From Croceibacterium_A sp044506885 (GTDB taxonomy: Bacteria; Pseudomonadota; Alphaproteobacteria; Sphingomonadales; Sphingomonadaceae): a stretch of 64,000 nucleotides of DNA. The stretch lies in the NCBI GenBank assembly GCA_044506885.1, contig JBIQKC010000010.1, forward strand, positions 13,149 through 77,148. The letters are read 5' to 3'. This document shows, in pieces, positions 1 through 8,436 of the stretch. Each line of letters opens with the position of its first letter. Positions within the stretch are counted from its first letter, which is position 1. Both the position numbers and the translations under genes were made by a program. A model generated the notes under the pieces. It saw only the letters and a list, made by a program, of their open reading frames with translations, made no database searches and had not been told where the DNA came from.

Positions 1-305
1 AGGCCCAGTGGCGTCAGGTTGCGGGCGAAGGCGCGGCTGGCCTGCGCGCGCGCGCCGGCGCTGCCGTCCATGTTGAGCGGAAGGCCGATGACGATGCCCC
101 GCACCCCGCGTTCGGCGGCAAGCGCCTCGAGCGCGGCCTTGTCGCGCGCGAACTTGCCGCGCGGCAATGTCTTTCCGGCTCCGGCGAAGCTCCATCCGGC
201 ATCGCAGAACGCGGTGCCGATGGTCCGCGTGCCGAGATCGAGCCCCATCAGCACCCCGCCGTCGGGCAGCGTGTCGCGGAAGTCCGCCGCTTGCTCGGTA
301 ATCAA
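1..305 (-). CDS. ruvX: RuvX/YqgF Holliday-junction resolvase-like protein (partial, 3' end outside window)
   Basis: This RNase H-fold protein of the YqgF family is thought to act in 16S rRNA 5' maturation and/or Holliday junction processing. The visible N-terminal ~101 residues contain GLDLGTRTIG, the first beta-strand with the catalytic Asp, and further on VIGLPLNMDGS, a hallmark of the family. I chose a TTG start at 305 because it keeps the usual residues (ITEQAADFRD) ahead of the first strand; it overlaps the TGA of the upstream DUF3089 gene. An ATG at 248 is the alternative but would start directly at the strand. It is the last visible gene of the minus-strand pyrE-to-ruvX operon. Family is certain, start moderately so. 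Confidence 0.85.
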   Translation of the reverse strand, partial: MITEQAADFRDTLPDGGVLMGLDLGTRTIGTAFCDAGWSFAGAGKTLPRGKFARDKAALEALAAERGVRGIVIGLPLNMDGSAGARAQASRAFARNLTPLG

Positions 306-1498
306 CGCGCCGCCCACGCGCGCACCCTTCGTTCGACATCCTGCTTCAGGTTGGCCCAGAACAGGGGGATGTCGTAGACGTGGTAGTTGTTGCCGGGGAG
401 CACATATGGGCCGAGGTCGGGCGGCTCGCCGATCAGCAGCAGGCCGCGTTCGCCGCATCGCGCCGGAACCGCGCCGACGACCAGCGCGCCGCCTGTCAGC
501 TCCTTGTTCGGGACCAGCGTGCCGAGATTGGCTTCCGCCGGCGCTTCGGCGTCCCGCGAGCCGGTCAGCGGATTGACGCACAGCGTCGGGCTGTCGCCGC
601 GCGGCTGGCCATCGTAGCCCGCAGACTTGCCGTATACCTCCAGCCACTGGCCGGGATTGGCGGGCTCGGCGAAGCTGGTCCAGGTTATCAGGCAGCCGGC
701 TTCCTCGCCCGTTTCGCAAGCGGGAAGGCCGAGCGCGGGCAGGTCGTGCGCGATCGAGATCGGCCAGCCGACCGGATAGGCCATGGCGATGCGCTGGGCG
801 AGCGGCGTTCCCGCCACGCGCTCGCGCAGCAGGCGCAGCAGGTGAAGCGCGCCCTGGCTGTGTCCGGCAAGTACGATCGGCGTGTCGGGATCGATGCTTT
901 CGAGGAAATAGTCGAACGCCAGCTCCACGTCGGCATAGGCGGCGTCGATCGCGCGCGCGGCTTCCGGCGCGTCGGTCAGGAACGCCCCGAAAGTCGCCTG
1001 GCGATAGCGCGGGGCCCATATCTCGCTCGCGCCGGCGAAGGCGCTCGCCATCCCGCGGATGAAGATTCGCGCGCGATCCTGCGATTCGCGGTCGTCGAGC
1101 GGGGCGTTCCAGCTCCGGCGTTCGAGATAGCTGGTCGGATGGACGAAGAATACCGCGAACGGCGGCAAAGGCGGCTCTTCCGTCGCTGGCGAGGCAGCGG
1201 ATTCGACTTCTGCCGCTTCCCCGGAGATCGGTTCCAACGCCGCCTCGTCCGCGCCGTCGAGGTCCGCCGGCTCCGGCTGCCAGTGCGCGGGATCGCGGTC
1301 CTCTGGAATGCCGGGACGCGAGAACCACATCGCTTCGGCGTGATAGGCGTTGCCCGCCAGCGGATCCTGCTCGACGAATTCGGTGGTCGGGACCAGCGCG
1401 GCCTTCGTCAGCTCGTTGGAAAACAACCGCAGCGCGAAGGCCCCGGCGACAAGCAGCACGATACCGACCGCAACGATATACAGGAACTTACGCGCCAT
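302..1498 (-). CDS. DUF3089 family alpha/beta-hydrolase-like membrane-anchored protein
   Basis: The 398-residue protein has one N-terminal transmembrane segment (about residues 5-25) that probably anchors it in the inner membrane with the bulk outside the cytoplasm. The rest looks like an alpha/beta hydrolase of the DUF3089 type: FFVHPTSYLE near residue 118 and the nucleophile elbow GHSQGALHLL near residue 213. Substrate is unknown; lipase or esterase activity is only an inference from the fold. An acidic, alanine-rich stretch at about residues 80-105 separates anchor and domain. The start overlaps the end of the AI-2E-type permease by 11 bp, and the stop overlaps the ruvX start, so it is translated within the operon. 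Confidence 0.8.
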   Translation of the reverse strand: MARKFLYIVAVGIVLLVAGAFALRLFSNELTKAALVPTTEFVEQDPLAGNAYHAEAMWFSRPGIPEDRDPAHWQPEPADLDGADEAALEPISGEAAEVESAASPATEEPPLPPFAVFFVHPTSYLERRSWNAPLDDRESQDRARIFIRGMASAFAGASEIWAPRYRQATFGAFLTDAPEAARAIDAAYADVELAFDYFLESIDPDTPIVLAGHSQGALHLLRLLRERVAGTPLAQRIAMAYPVGWPISIAHDLPALGLPACETGEEAGCLITWTSFAEPANPGQWLEVYGKSAGYDGQPRGDSPTLCVNPLTGSRDAEAPAEANLGTLVPNKELTGGALVVGAVPARCGERGLLLIGEPPDLGPYVLPGNNYHVYDIPLFWANLKQDVERRVRAWAAR

Positions 1499-2603
1499 TC
1501 ACTCCAGCCATATCGTTTCGCTTGTCGATCGCGTTCTGCTCCGACCGGCGTTCCAGCGCGACCTTGATCATCGCCATCAGCGGATCGGCCAGGAACAACC
1601 CCAGGATGCCGAACAGCACTCCCATCACCAGCTGCGCCGCCAGCACCAGCGCCGGGGCGAGGTCAACCGTCTTCTTGGCGATCAACGGGATGATGACGTA
1701 GCCGTCGAAGGTCTGGACGAGGAAATAGACGAAGATCGTGTAGAGCCCCATGTCCAGCCCGCCGGAAAAGCCGACCAGCACCATCAGCGCGCCCGCGATC
1801 AGCGCGCCGATGTTGGGGATGAACGCCAGCAGGCCGGTCAGGATGCCCAGCAGCGCCGCCATCGGCACCCCGTAAAAGCTGAGCATCAGCCAGGTGAACA
1901 GCCCTTCGAAGGCCATTCCCACCAGACGCCCGGCCATCAGCCGGCGCATGGTCTTGCCCATCCGCTCCGCCGTCACGTGGAACGAACCGCGCCGGTGAGG
2001 AGAGAGCATCCAGGCAAAGCCGCGCTCGTAGAGCCGGGGCTCCAGCGCCACATAGATGCCGATGATGGCGATCAGGAACAGCGTCGCCAGCCCGCCGAAC
2101 AGGCCGCCGATCGCACGGGTAACGGTGCCGACCCCGCTCATCAGCTGGCTGGCTACGTTATTGAGATCGCGCTGGTCGATCGCGAAGCCCTTGCGATCCA
2201 GCCAGGCGAAAAGCTCTTCCGTCTGTTGGGCGACGATCCGCGGCAGCTCTGCCGCCTCGCGCGAGATCTGCGATCCGGCGAAATAGCCGAGCCAGACAAG
2301 ACACGCGATCGCCAGCAGCAGGACCACGCCGATCCGCCAGGCGCGCCCGATCGGCAGGATCCGGCCGAGCAGGCGCGCGCCGCCGTCGAGCATCGCCGCG
2401 AACACCATGGCGCCGAACACCACCAGCAGCGCCTGCGAGATATAGACCGCGAGCAGGACCGAGCCGACCACCAGCACCCAGACCAGCGCGCGCTTGGCTT
2501 CGAACCGCAGTTGCGGGTTGCCTATCCAGGTCGGGCTGGCGCGAAGGTCTTCGCCGTCGACCGGCCCGTCAGTCGTTTCCGCCATCGCCATTTCCGGCGC
2601 CAT
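1488..2603 (-). CDS. AI-2E family (PerM/YhhT-type) transporter
   Basis: A 371-residue polytopic inner-membrane protein of the AI-2E transporter/permease superfamily. Hydrophobic segments fall in pairs at about residues 38-75, 95-115, 155-190 and 225-345, with the conserved ITGLLAFIPNIGALIAG in the C-terminal half, which is the family signature. Members export small molecules or act as Na+/H+ antiporters; the name does not prove AI-2 transport here. The 5' end overlaps lepB by 35 bp. Two later in-frame ATGs (2591 and 2585) would shorten the overlap, so the exact start is uncertain. Confidence 0.85.
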   Translation of the reverse strand: MAPEMAMAETTDGPVDGEDLRASPTWIGNPQLRFEAKRALVWVLVVGSVLLAVYISQALLVVFGAMVFAAMLDGGARLLGRILPIGRAWRIGVVLLLAIACLVWLGYFAGSQISREAAELPRIVAQQTEELFAWLDRKGFAIDQRDLNNVASQLMSGVGTVTRAIGGLFGGLATLFLIAIIGIYVALEPRLYERGFAWMLSPHRRGSFHVTAERMGKTMRRLMAGRLVGMAFEGLFTWLMLSFYGVPMAALLGILTGLLAFIPNIGALIAGALMVLVGFSGGLDMGLYTIFVYFLVQTFDGYVIIPLIAKKTVDLAPALVLAAQLVMGVLFGILGLFLADPLMAMIKVALERRSEQNAIDKRNDMAGVNGA

Positions 2604-3522
2604 TTCCGGCCGCAGGCAGTTCCGGGCGCAACTCGGGGCGCAGACTGTCCCATGCGCGATCGCGGCGCAGCGAACTGAACCAGGTTGCCGGATTCCAGCC
2701 AGTGCTGCCGTCGAGCGAGAAGGTGATGAATTCGGCTCGCCCGCCGATGTTGGCGATCGGCACCGGGCCGCCGAGCCCGCGATCCCATTCCTCCGCGCGG
2801 CTGTCGGCCGAATGGTCGCGGTTGTCGCCCATCAGGAATACGTGGCCTTCGGGAATGGTGACTTCCTCGAAATTGTCGAGCGGGTTGTCGCTCCGGTGGT
2901 CGATGATCAGGTAACTCGCGCCATTGGGCAGGGTTTCCCGATACGTCGGCGGTTCGTAGAATTCCTCGCCGCCGGGCAAGCGGACGCGATAGGGCTCGAA
3001 CGCCGCGAGGCACTGCTGCCCTTCGCACATCTGCTGGTCGGCCACCGGGATCCGCACCGGGGGCTCCACTTCCTGCGGCACTTCCTCGCCGTTGAGGATG
3101 ATCTGGCCGTCGACCATCGCAATCCGGTCCCCCGGCAGCGCGACCACGCGCTTGATGTAGTCCTCGTCGCGGTTTGGCGGCACCGCGATCACGATGTCGC
3201 CGTATTCGGGCGTCGAGGGCGCGATGCGCCATTCGCCGCGCGGCAATATGTGGAACGAGGCCGAAACCCAGCTCCAGCCATAGGCGTATTTCGACACCAC
3301 CAGCCGGTCGCCGACCAGCAGCGCCGGCACCATCGAGGCGCTCGGGATATAGAACGGCTTGGCGACGAAGGTGTGGAAGGCGAGCACGCCCAGCAGCATC
3401 AGGGCCAGCCCGCGGATTTCCGCCAGCCAGTTGATGCCGGGCTTTTGCGGCTGCTTTTCGGCCGGCGATGCGTCTGGGCTCGGTTCTTCGGTCACGGCAG
3501 GGCTGTCGGTCGGAGGGCTCAT
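2569..3522 (-). CDS. lepB: signal peptidase I
   Basis: Removes signal peptides from exported proteins at the outer face of the inner membrane. The 317-residue protein has a proline-rich cytoplasmic N terminus, a membrane helix at about residues 36-54, then the catalytic PSASM (nucleophile Ser63) and the Lys general base in YIKRVVALPGD (Lys124). GHVFLMGDNRDHSADSR is the conserved substrate-binding box. The C-terminal tail after about residue 290 is Gly/Asn/Asp-rich. It starts with ATG inside the acpS stop (ATGA overlap), so translation is coupled within the pyrE operon. Confidence 0.97.
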   Translation of the reverse strand: MSPPTDSPAVTEEPSPDASPAEKQPQKPGINWLAEIRGLALMLLGVLAFHTFVAKPFYIPSASMVPALLVGDRLVVSKYAYGWSWVSASFHILPRGEWRIAPSTPEYGDIVIAVPPNRDEDYIKRVVALPGDRIAMVDGQIILNGEEVPQEVEPPVRIPVADQQMCEGQQCLAAFEPYRVRLPGGEEFYEPPTYRETLPNGASYLIIDHRSDNPLDNFEEVTIPEGHVFLMGDNRDHSADSRAEEWDRGLGGPVPIANIGGRAEFITFSLDGSTGWNPATWFSSLRRDRAWDSLRPELRPELPAAGNGAGNGDGGND

Positions 3523-3920
3523 TTCGGGCGGGCTTCGATGACGACGAAAGCTTGCGCCCAGGGATGATCGTCGGTCAGCGTCAGGTGGATCAGCGCCTCA
3601 TGGCCGTCCGGCGTCAGTTCCGCAAGCCGCTTGGCCGCGCCATTGGCGAGGCTCAGCGTCGGCGCGCCCGACGGCAGGTTCACCACCCCGATGTCCTTCA
3701 TGTAGACGCCCTGGTAGAACCCGGTGCCCACCGCCTTGGAAAACGCCTCCTTGGCGGCGAAGCGCTTGGCGAAGGTTCCCGCGCGGGTATGCGGCCGTTT
3801 CGCGGCCTTGGCCCGCTCCACTTCGGTAAAGCAGCGCAACTCGAACCGCCCGCCGTGCCGTGTCAGCGCTGCCTCTATGCGCTCGATATTGCACAGGTCG
3901 GAACCGAGGCCGATGATCAC
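3519..3920 (-). CDS. acpS: holo-[acyl-carrier-protein] synthase
   Basis: Transfers 4'-phosphopantetheine from CoA to apo-ACP. The 133-residue length and the two Mg-binding motifs are as expected: GLGSDLCNIERIE with Asp8 near the N terminus, and RFAAKEAFSKAVGTG in the middle. The C-terminal HLTLTDDHPWAQAFVV strand matches the family. Its ATG overlaps the pdxJ stop by 4 bp and its stop overlaps the lepB ATG, which is the common pdxJ-acpS-lepB order of alphaproteobacteria. Confidence 0.97.
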   Translation of the reverse strand: MIIGLGSDLCNIERIEAALTRHGGRFELRCFTEVERAKAAKRPHTRAGTFAKRFAAKEAFSKAVGTGFYQGVYMKDIGVVNLPSGAPTLSLANGAAKRLAELTPDGHEALIHLTLTDDHPWAQAFVVIEARPK

Positions 3921-4660
3921 CGCGCCGCATCCATCAGTTCGCGCATCCGCGTCACCGCCGCCTCCAGCCCGACGAACACCGCCTCGCCGATAAGGTAGTG
4001 GCCGATGTTGAGCTCCGCGAGTTGCGGGATGGCGGCGATCGGCTGGACGTTGTCGTAGGTCAGCCCGTGGCCGGCGTGGGGCTCGATGCCGTTCTTGGCC
4101 GCCAGCGCAGCCATGTCGGCGATCCGCTTCAGTTCGACCGCGACCTGGTCCCCGCTCGCATGGGCGTATTCGCCAGTGTGGAGTTCCACCACCGGCGCGC
4201 CCAGCCGCAGCGCGGCTTCGATCTGGCGTTCCTCGGGGCCGATGAACAGGCTCACGCGGATGCCGGCATCGGCGAGGCGCGTGACGATCGGTTGCAGGTG
4301 GTTGTGCTGTCCGGCGGCGTCGAGCCCGCCCTCGGTGGTCCGCTCCTCGCGCTTTTCGGGCACGATGCAGGCGGCATGCGGCCGGTGGGTGAGGGCGATG
4401 GCGAGCATCTCCTCGGTCGCGGCCATCTCGAGGTTGAGCGGCAGGTCGGTCGCCAGCTGGATGCGGCGCAAGTCCTCGTCGCGGATATGCCGCCGGTCCT
4501 CGCGCAAGTGCGCGGTGATGCCGTCGCCGCCGCAGCGGGCGACGATCTCCGCCGCGCGCACCGGATCGGGATGGTCGCCCCCCCGCGCGTTGCGGATCGT
4601 GGCGACGTGATCGATGTTGACGCCCAGGCGCAAGCCAGTGGACGGCGCGCGGCCGGTCAC
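3917..4660 (-). CDS. pdxJ: pyridoxine 5'-phosphate synthase
   Basis: Condenses 1-deoxyxylulose 5-phosphate with 3-amino-2-oxopropyl phosphate in de novo vitamin B6 synthesis. The 247-residue TIM barrel shows LGVNIDHVATIRNARGG at the N terminus, the phosphate-binding GGDGITAHLREDRRHI, and the C-terminal LNIGHYLIGEAVF. The start is GTG at 4660, which overlaps the pyrE TAG by one base (TAGTG); no better ATG precedes the first strand. It couples pyrE to acpS in the operon. Confidence 0.97.
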   Translation of the reverse strand: MTGRAPSTGLRLGVNIDHVATIRNARGGDHPDPVRAAEIVARCGGDGITAHLREDRRHIRDEDLRRIQLATDLPLNLEMAATEEMLAIALTHRPHAACIVPEKREERTTEGGLDAAGQHNHLQPIVTRLADAGIRVSLFIGPEERQIEAALRLGAPVVELHTGEYAHASGDQVAVELKRIADMAALAAKNGIEPHAGHGLTYDNVQPIAAIPQLAELNIGHYLIGEAVFVGLEAAVTRMRELMDAAR

Positions 4661-5238
4661 TACTTCCGGCTCCCCGGCTTGGTCAGCGGTATCGCGGCCA
4701 GTTCGACCGGCACCTCTTCCGTGGCGTAGGTCGGGAAGTTGATCGTCGCCAGCGCGTGGAACGGCACGCCCAGGTCCACTTCGCCGCCGGTGCGGTCGAC
4801 CAGCGCGACCGCCGCCAGCACTTCGCCGCCGACCGCCTCGATGGCCTTTATCGCCTCACGGCTCGAAAGGCCGGTGGTGACCACATCCTCTACCAGCAGG
4901 ACCTTTTCCCCCTGCGCGATCTCGAATCCGCGACGCAATTCGAACGTGCCGGTCGGGCGTTCGAGGAAGATCGCGTCGACTTCCAGCGCGCGGCCGACCT
5001 CATGCCCGATGATGACGCCGCCCATCGCCGGCGAGACGACTTTGCCGATGCGCGCGCGCAGCTCGCGCGGCAGCTTGTGCACCAGCGCGCGGGCGAGGCG
5101 TCCGGCGCGCTCGGCGTCCATCAGCACGCGCGCGCATTGCAGGTAGAAGGCGCTGTGGCGCCCGGAGGAGAGCTGGAAATGACCCTCGAGCAGCGCGTGA
5201 CTGGCGCGGAACTCTGCGAGAACCTCTTCTTCGGTCAT
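4660..5238 (-). CDS. pyrE: orotate phosphoribosyltransferase
   Basis: Converts orotate and PRPP to OMP in pyrimidine synthesis. The 192-residue protein has the PRPP-binding box EKVLLVEDVVTTGLSS and the flexible-loop region. The open frame continues upstream to 5550, but that extension is low-complexity and unlike the family, so I place the start at ATG 5238 (MTEEEVLAEF), which gives the normal length. It is the first gene of the minus-strand operon and is divergent from the cox operon across about 207 bp. Confidence 0.95.
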   Translation of the reverse strand: MTEEEVLAEFRASHALLEGHFQLSSGRHSAFYLQCARVLMDAERAGRLARALVHKLPRELRARIGKVVSPAMGGVIIGHEVGRALEVDAIFLERPTGTFELRRGFEIAQGEKVLLVEDVVTTGLSSREAIKAIEAVGGEVLAAVALVDRTGGEVDLGVPFHALATINFPTYATEEVPVELAAIPLTKPGSRK

Positions 5239-5331
5239 GCGGAAACGGCGCCTTTCGATCGTATTGTGCGGGTGGAGAGGGCACGCGTCGTACCTCCTTG
5301 CGCACCCTTGCGAAAATTCTCCTAGAAGCGC

Positions 5332-5360
5332 TTGAGGCACGGGGCAAGCGGGCGTATAGG
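5332..5360 (+). promoter_or_regulatory. putative sigma70-type promoter of the cox operon
   Basis: TTGAGG (5332-5337) and TATAGG (5355-5360) are separated by 17 bp, about 90 bp ahead of coxB. A predicted start near 5367 would place a strong hairpin at the 5' end of the transcript: GGCCCG (5359-5364) pairs with CGGGCC (5389-5394), enclosing CCGGCC/GGCCGG. Seen by eye only. Confidence 0.4.
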
Positions 5361-5445
5361 CCCGCCGAAACCGGCCTTTCCAGGCCGGCGGGCCGTGCGC
5401 GCCCGATCCAGAAAACGGCCCGAACGAACGGAAAGCGTCAGTCTG

Positions 5446-6564
5446 ATGAATCTCGGCGGTACCGCGCGCAAGCGGTTGTACATCCTCCCCCTGATAGCCG
5501 CCTTGATGGCCGCGATCGCGATCCCTCAGGCGAGTCTCGCGGCTCCGCAACAGCCGACCGAATCAAGCGCCGCGGCGCCGGCCGCCGATGCCCGATCGCC
5601 CAACGTCGCCGACGATACGATTCCCGCCGCCGACGCCGCCGAAGGTTCGGCCGCGGTTCCGGCAACGGGCGATGCTGCGGGCTATACGCCGCTCGGCCCC
5701 GAATGGATCAAGGGCGCGCCGGTCGACGGCGGGCTGGGCTTCCAGACGCAGTATTCGGAAGACGGCGAATGGGCGTTGTGGATGCACGACCTGTTCCTGC
5801 TGCCGATGATGGTCGGCGTCAGCCTGCTCGTGCTCGGGCTGCTGCTGTGGGTCATTGCGCGCTACAATCGCCGCGCCAACCCGGTCCCGTCGAAGACCAG
5901 CCACAATACCGCGATCGAAGTCATCTGGACTTTCGTCCCGGTGCTGATTCTCGTCGCCATCGCCGTCCCCTCGATCTCGCTCCTGGCGCGCCAGTACGAA
6001 AGCCCGCCGAAGGACGCGCTGACGATCAAGGCGACCGGCTACCAGTGGTACTGGGGCTACACTTATCCCGACAATGGCGAGTTCGAGGTCATCTCGAACA
6101 TGCTGTCCGAGGAAGAGGCCGAAGCGCGCGGCGAGCCGTCGCACCTTGCCGCCGACAACCGCATGGTCGTGCCGGTGGGCGAGCCGATCCGCCTGCAAGT
6201 CACGGGCGCCGACGTGATCCACTCGTTCGCCGTGCCGAGCCTGTGGTTCAAGATCGACGCCGTGCCCGGACGCCTCAACGAGCGTATGCTGACGGTCAAG
6301 GAGCCGGGTATCTACTACGGCCAGTGCTCCGAGCTGTGCGGCGCGCGCCACGGCTACATGCCGATCGCTCTCGAGGCGGTGCCGCGGCCGCAGTTCGAGG
6401 CATGGGTCCGCTCCAAGGGCGGCACGCTCGCCTCCGACGAGGAGGCCGCGGCACCTGCCGCGGCTCCGCTGCAAGAGCCCGAATCCTCGGTCGAGGGCGC
6501 GCCCGGCGCCGGTGCGCCGCCGACCGGCGAGACCGAGCCCGCCGCCGAACCGGCGGCCGCCTGA
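5446..6564 (+). CDS. coxB: cytochrome c oxidase subunit II
   Basis: CuA-containing subunit that takes electrons from cytochrome c in the aa3-type terminal oxidase. From ATG 5446 the 372-residue protein has a signal peptide ending near residue 32, an Ala/Pro-rich spacer, two membrane helices (about 112-138 and 157-180) and the periplasmic cupredoxin domain. CuA ligands are His259, Cys294, Glu296, Cys298, His302 and Met305 (GQCSELCGARHGYM). The C terminus carries an Ala/Glu/Pro-rich tail of about 45 residues beyond the domain. An upstream in-frame start (5332) would add a basic segment without a signal peptide, so I reject it. First gene of the oxidase operon. Confidence 0.96.
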   Translation: MNLGGTARKRLYILPLIAALMAAIAIPQASLAAPQQPTESSAAAPAADARSPNVADDTIPAADAAEGSAAVPATGDAAGYTPLGPEWIKGAPVDGGLGFQTQYSEDGEWALWMHDLFLLPMMVGVSLLVLGLLLWVIARYNRRANPVPSKTSHNTAIEVIWTFVPVLILVAIAVPSISLLARQYESPPKDALTIKATGYQWYWGYTYPDNGEFEVISNMLSEEEAEARGEPSHLAADNRMVVPVGEPIRLQVTGADVIHSFAVPSLWFKIDAVPGRLNERMLTVKEPGIYYGQCSELCGARHGYMPIALEAVPRPQFEAWVRSKGGTLASDEEAAAPAAAPLQEPESSVEGAPGAGAPPTGETEPAAEPAAA

Positions 6565-6596
6565 CAAACGCTTTCTGATCCAAGGTATCTGACACC

Positions 6597-8327
6597 ATGG
6601 CTACTACCGCCGACACCTTCCGGGCCCACAGCGAGGACCATCACGACGCGGAGCACGGCGCCGACCACAAGCCGGGCTTCTTCGCCCGCTGGTTCATGTC
6701 GACGAACCACAAGGACATCGGCACGCTGTACCTGATCTTCTCGATCTTCGCGGGGATCATCGGCGGGGCGATTTCCGGCCTGATGCGGTGGGAACTGGCG
6801 GAGCCGGGCTTGCAGATCATGGGCCAGGTCTCGGCGTGGCTGAACAACGGCGGTGTCGACTTCGACCAGCAGCTTCACACCTGGAACGTGCTGATCACCG
6901 CGCACGGCCTGATCATGGTGTTCTTCGTCGTCATGCCGGCCACGATGGGGGGGTTCGCCAACTGGTTCGTGCCGCTGATGATCGGCGCGCCGGACATGGC
7001 CTTCCCGCGCATGAACAACATCGCCTTCTGGCTTACAGGCGTGGCGTTCTGCTCGCTGATGATCTCGACCGTCATGCCAGGCGGCACCGGAATGGGCGCG
7101 GGCACCGGCTGGACGGTCTATGCGCCGTTGTCGACATCGGGCTCGGTGGGGCCGGCGGTCGATTTCGCGATCTTCTCGCTGCACCTTGCGGGCGCGGCCT
7201 CGATCATGAGTTCGATCAACTTCATCACGACCATCTTCAACATGCGCGCGCCGGGTATGACCCTGCACAAGATGCCGCTGTTCGTGTGGTCGGTGCTGGT
7301 GACCGCGTTCCTGTTGCTGCTGGCGCTGCCGGTGCTCGCCGCAGCGATCACCATGCTGATCACCGACCGCAACTTTGGCACCACGTTCTTCGATGCGGCC
7401 GGCGGCGGCGACCCGGTGCTCTACCAGCACCTGTTCTGGTTCTTCGGCCATCCGGAGGTCTACATCATGATCCTGCCAGGCTTCGGCATGGTCAGCCAGA
7501 TCGTGGCGACCTTCAGCCGCAAGCCGGTGTTCGGTTATCTCGGCATGGCCTACGCGATGGTCGCGATCGGCGTGGTTGGCTTCATCGTCTGGGCGCACCA
7601 CATGTTTACCGTCGGCCTGGACGTGAACACCAAGATGTACTTCACCGCGGCGACGATGGTCATCGCGGTGCCGACCGGCATCAAGATCTTCAGCTGGATC
7701 GCAACGATGTGGGGCGGCAGCATGGAGTTCAAGAGCCCGCTGGTCTGGGCGCTCGGCTTCATCTTCCTGTTTACCGTCGGCGGGGTGACCGGCGTGGTGC
7801 TGGCCAACGGCGGCGTGGACGACAACCTGCACGACACTTACTACGTCGTCGCCCACTTCCACTACGTGCTGTCGCTCGGCGCGGTGTTCTCGCTCTTCGC
7901 GGGCTTCTACTACTGGTTCCCGAAGATGAGCGGGCGGATGCACAGCGAGCTGCTTTCGCACCTGCACTTCTGGGTATTCTTCATCGGCGTGAACCTGATC
8001 TTCTTCCCGCAGCACTTCCTCGGCATGCAGGGGATGCCGCGCCGCTATCCGGACTACGCCACGGCCTACGAGTACTGGAACCACATCTCGTCGATCGGCT
8101 ACGTGGTGATGGCGCTGTCGATGCTGTTCTTCTTCGCCAACATGATCTACGCCTTCACGGCGGGCAAGAAGGCGGCCGCCAATTACTGGGGCGAAGGCGC
8201 GACGACGCTCGAGTGGTCGCTGTCGAGCCCGCCGCCGTATCACCAGTTCGAAACCCTGCCGGTGATCGAGGACCACCACTCGCACCACGATGCGATCGGT
8301 CCGGCCGGGACTGCGAACGCGCACTGA
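6597..8327 (+). CDS. ctaD: cytochrome c oxidase subunit I
   Basis: Catalytic subunit of the aa3 oxidase, holding heme a and the heme a3-CuB centre. The 576-residue protein has about 12 transmembrane helices. The FGHPEVYIMILPGFG motif (His285-Pro-Glu287-Val-Tyr289) is the CuB ligand with the cross-linked Tyr and the K/D-channel signature of A-type oxidases; HDTYYVVAHFHYVLSLG carries the heme ligands. The N terminus is His/Asp-rich (residues 10-25), which is a local variation. It lies 32 bp after coxB with a shared transcript expected. Confidence 0.98.
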   Translation: MATTADTFRAHSEDHHDAEHGADHKPGFFARWFMSTNHKDIGTLYLIFSIFAGIIGGAISGLMRWELAEPGLQIMGQVSAWLNNGGVDFDQQLHTWNVLITAHGLIMVFFVVMPATMGGFANWFVPLMIGAPDMAFPRMNNIAFWLTGVAFCSLMISTVMPGGTGMGAGTGWTVYAPLSTSGSVGPAVDFAIFSLHLAGAASIMSSINFITTIFNMRAPGMTLHKMPLFVWSVLVTAFLLLLALPVLAAAITMLITDRNFGTTFFDAAGGGDPVLYQHLFWFFGHPEVYIMILPGFGMVSQIVATFSRKPVFGYLGMAYAMVAIGVVGFIVWAHHMFTVGLDVNTKMYFTAATMVIAVPTGIKIFSWIATMWGGSMEFKSPLVWALGFIFLFTVGGVTGVVLANGGVDDNLHDTYYVVAHFHYVLSLGAVFSLFAGFYYWFPKMSGRMHSELLSHLHFWVFFIGVNLIFFPQHFLGMQGMPRRYPDYATAYEYWNHISSIGYVVMALSMLFFFANMIYAFTAGKKAAANYWGEGATTLEWSLSSPPPYHQFETLPVIEDHHSHHDAIGPAGTANAH

Positions 8328-8333
8328 TGCCTG

Positions 8334-8427
8334 CCCTCCCGCTTGCGGGAGGGGCCGGGAGGGGGCCTGCTGGCCCCGCTCCCGTCAACAAGCCCACCCC
8401 CAGCCCTTCCCGTAAGCGGGAGGGGAA
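8334..8427. repeat. REP/BIME-like palindromic pair between ctaD and ctaB
   Basis: Two inverted copies of a small palindrome: CCCTCCCGCTTGCGGGAGGG (8334-8353) and, facing it, CCCTTCCCGTAAGCGGGAGGGG near 8404-8425, joined by a GC-rich linker. Both copies can form hairpins. The same unit type recurs at 15171 and 36544-36650. Confidence 0.75.
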
Positions 8428-8436
8428 AGACTTGTG

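Noticed and set aside
4660..5550. Longer pyrE starting at 5550
   Set aside because: The extra 104 residues lack similarity to the family and run into the cox promoter region; ATG 5238 gives the normal length.
6354..8324. 656-codon minus-strand frame opposite ctaD
   Set aside because: Composition is His/Arg/Asp-rich and unlike any protein; ctaD on the other strand has all catalytic motifs.
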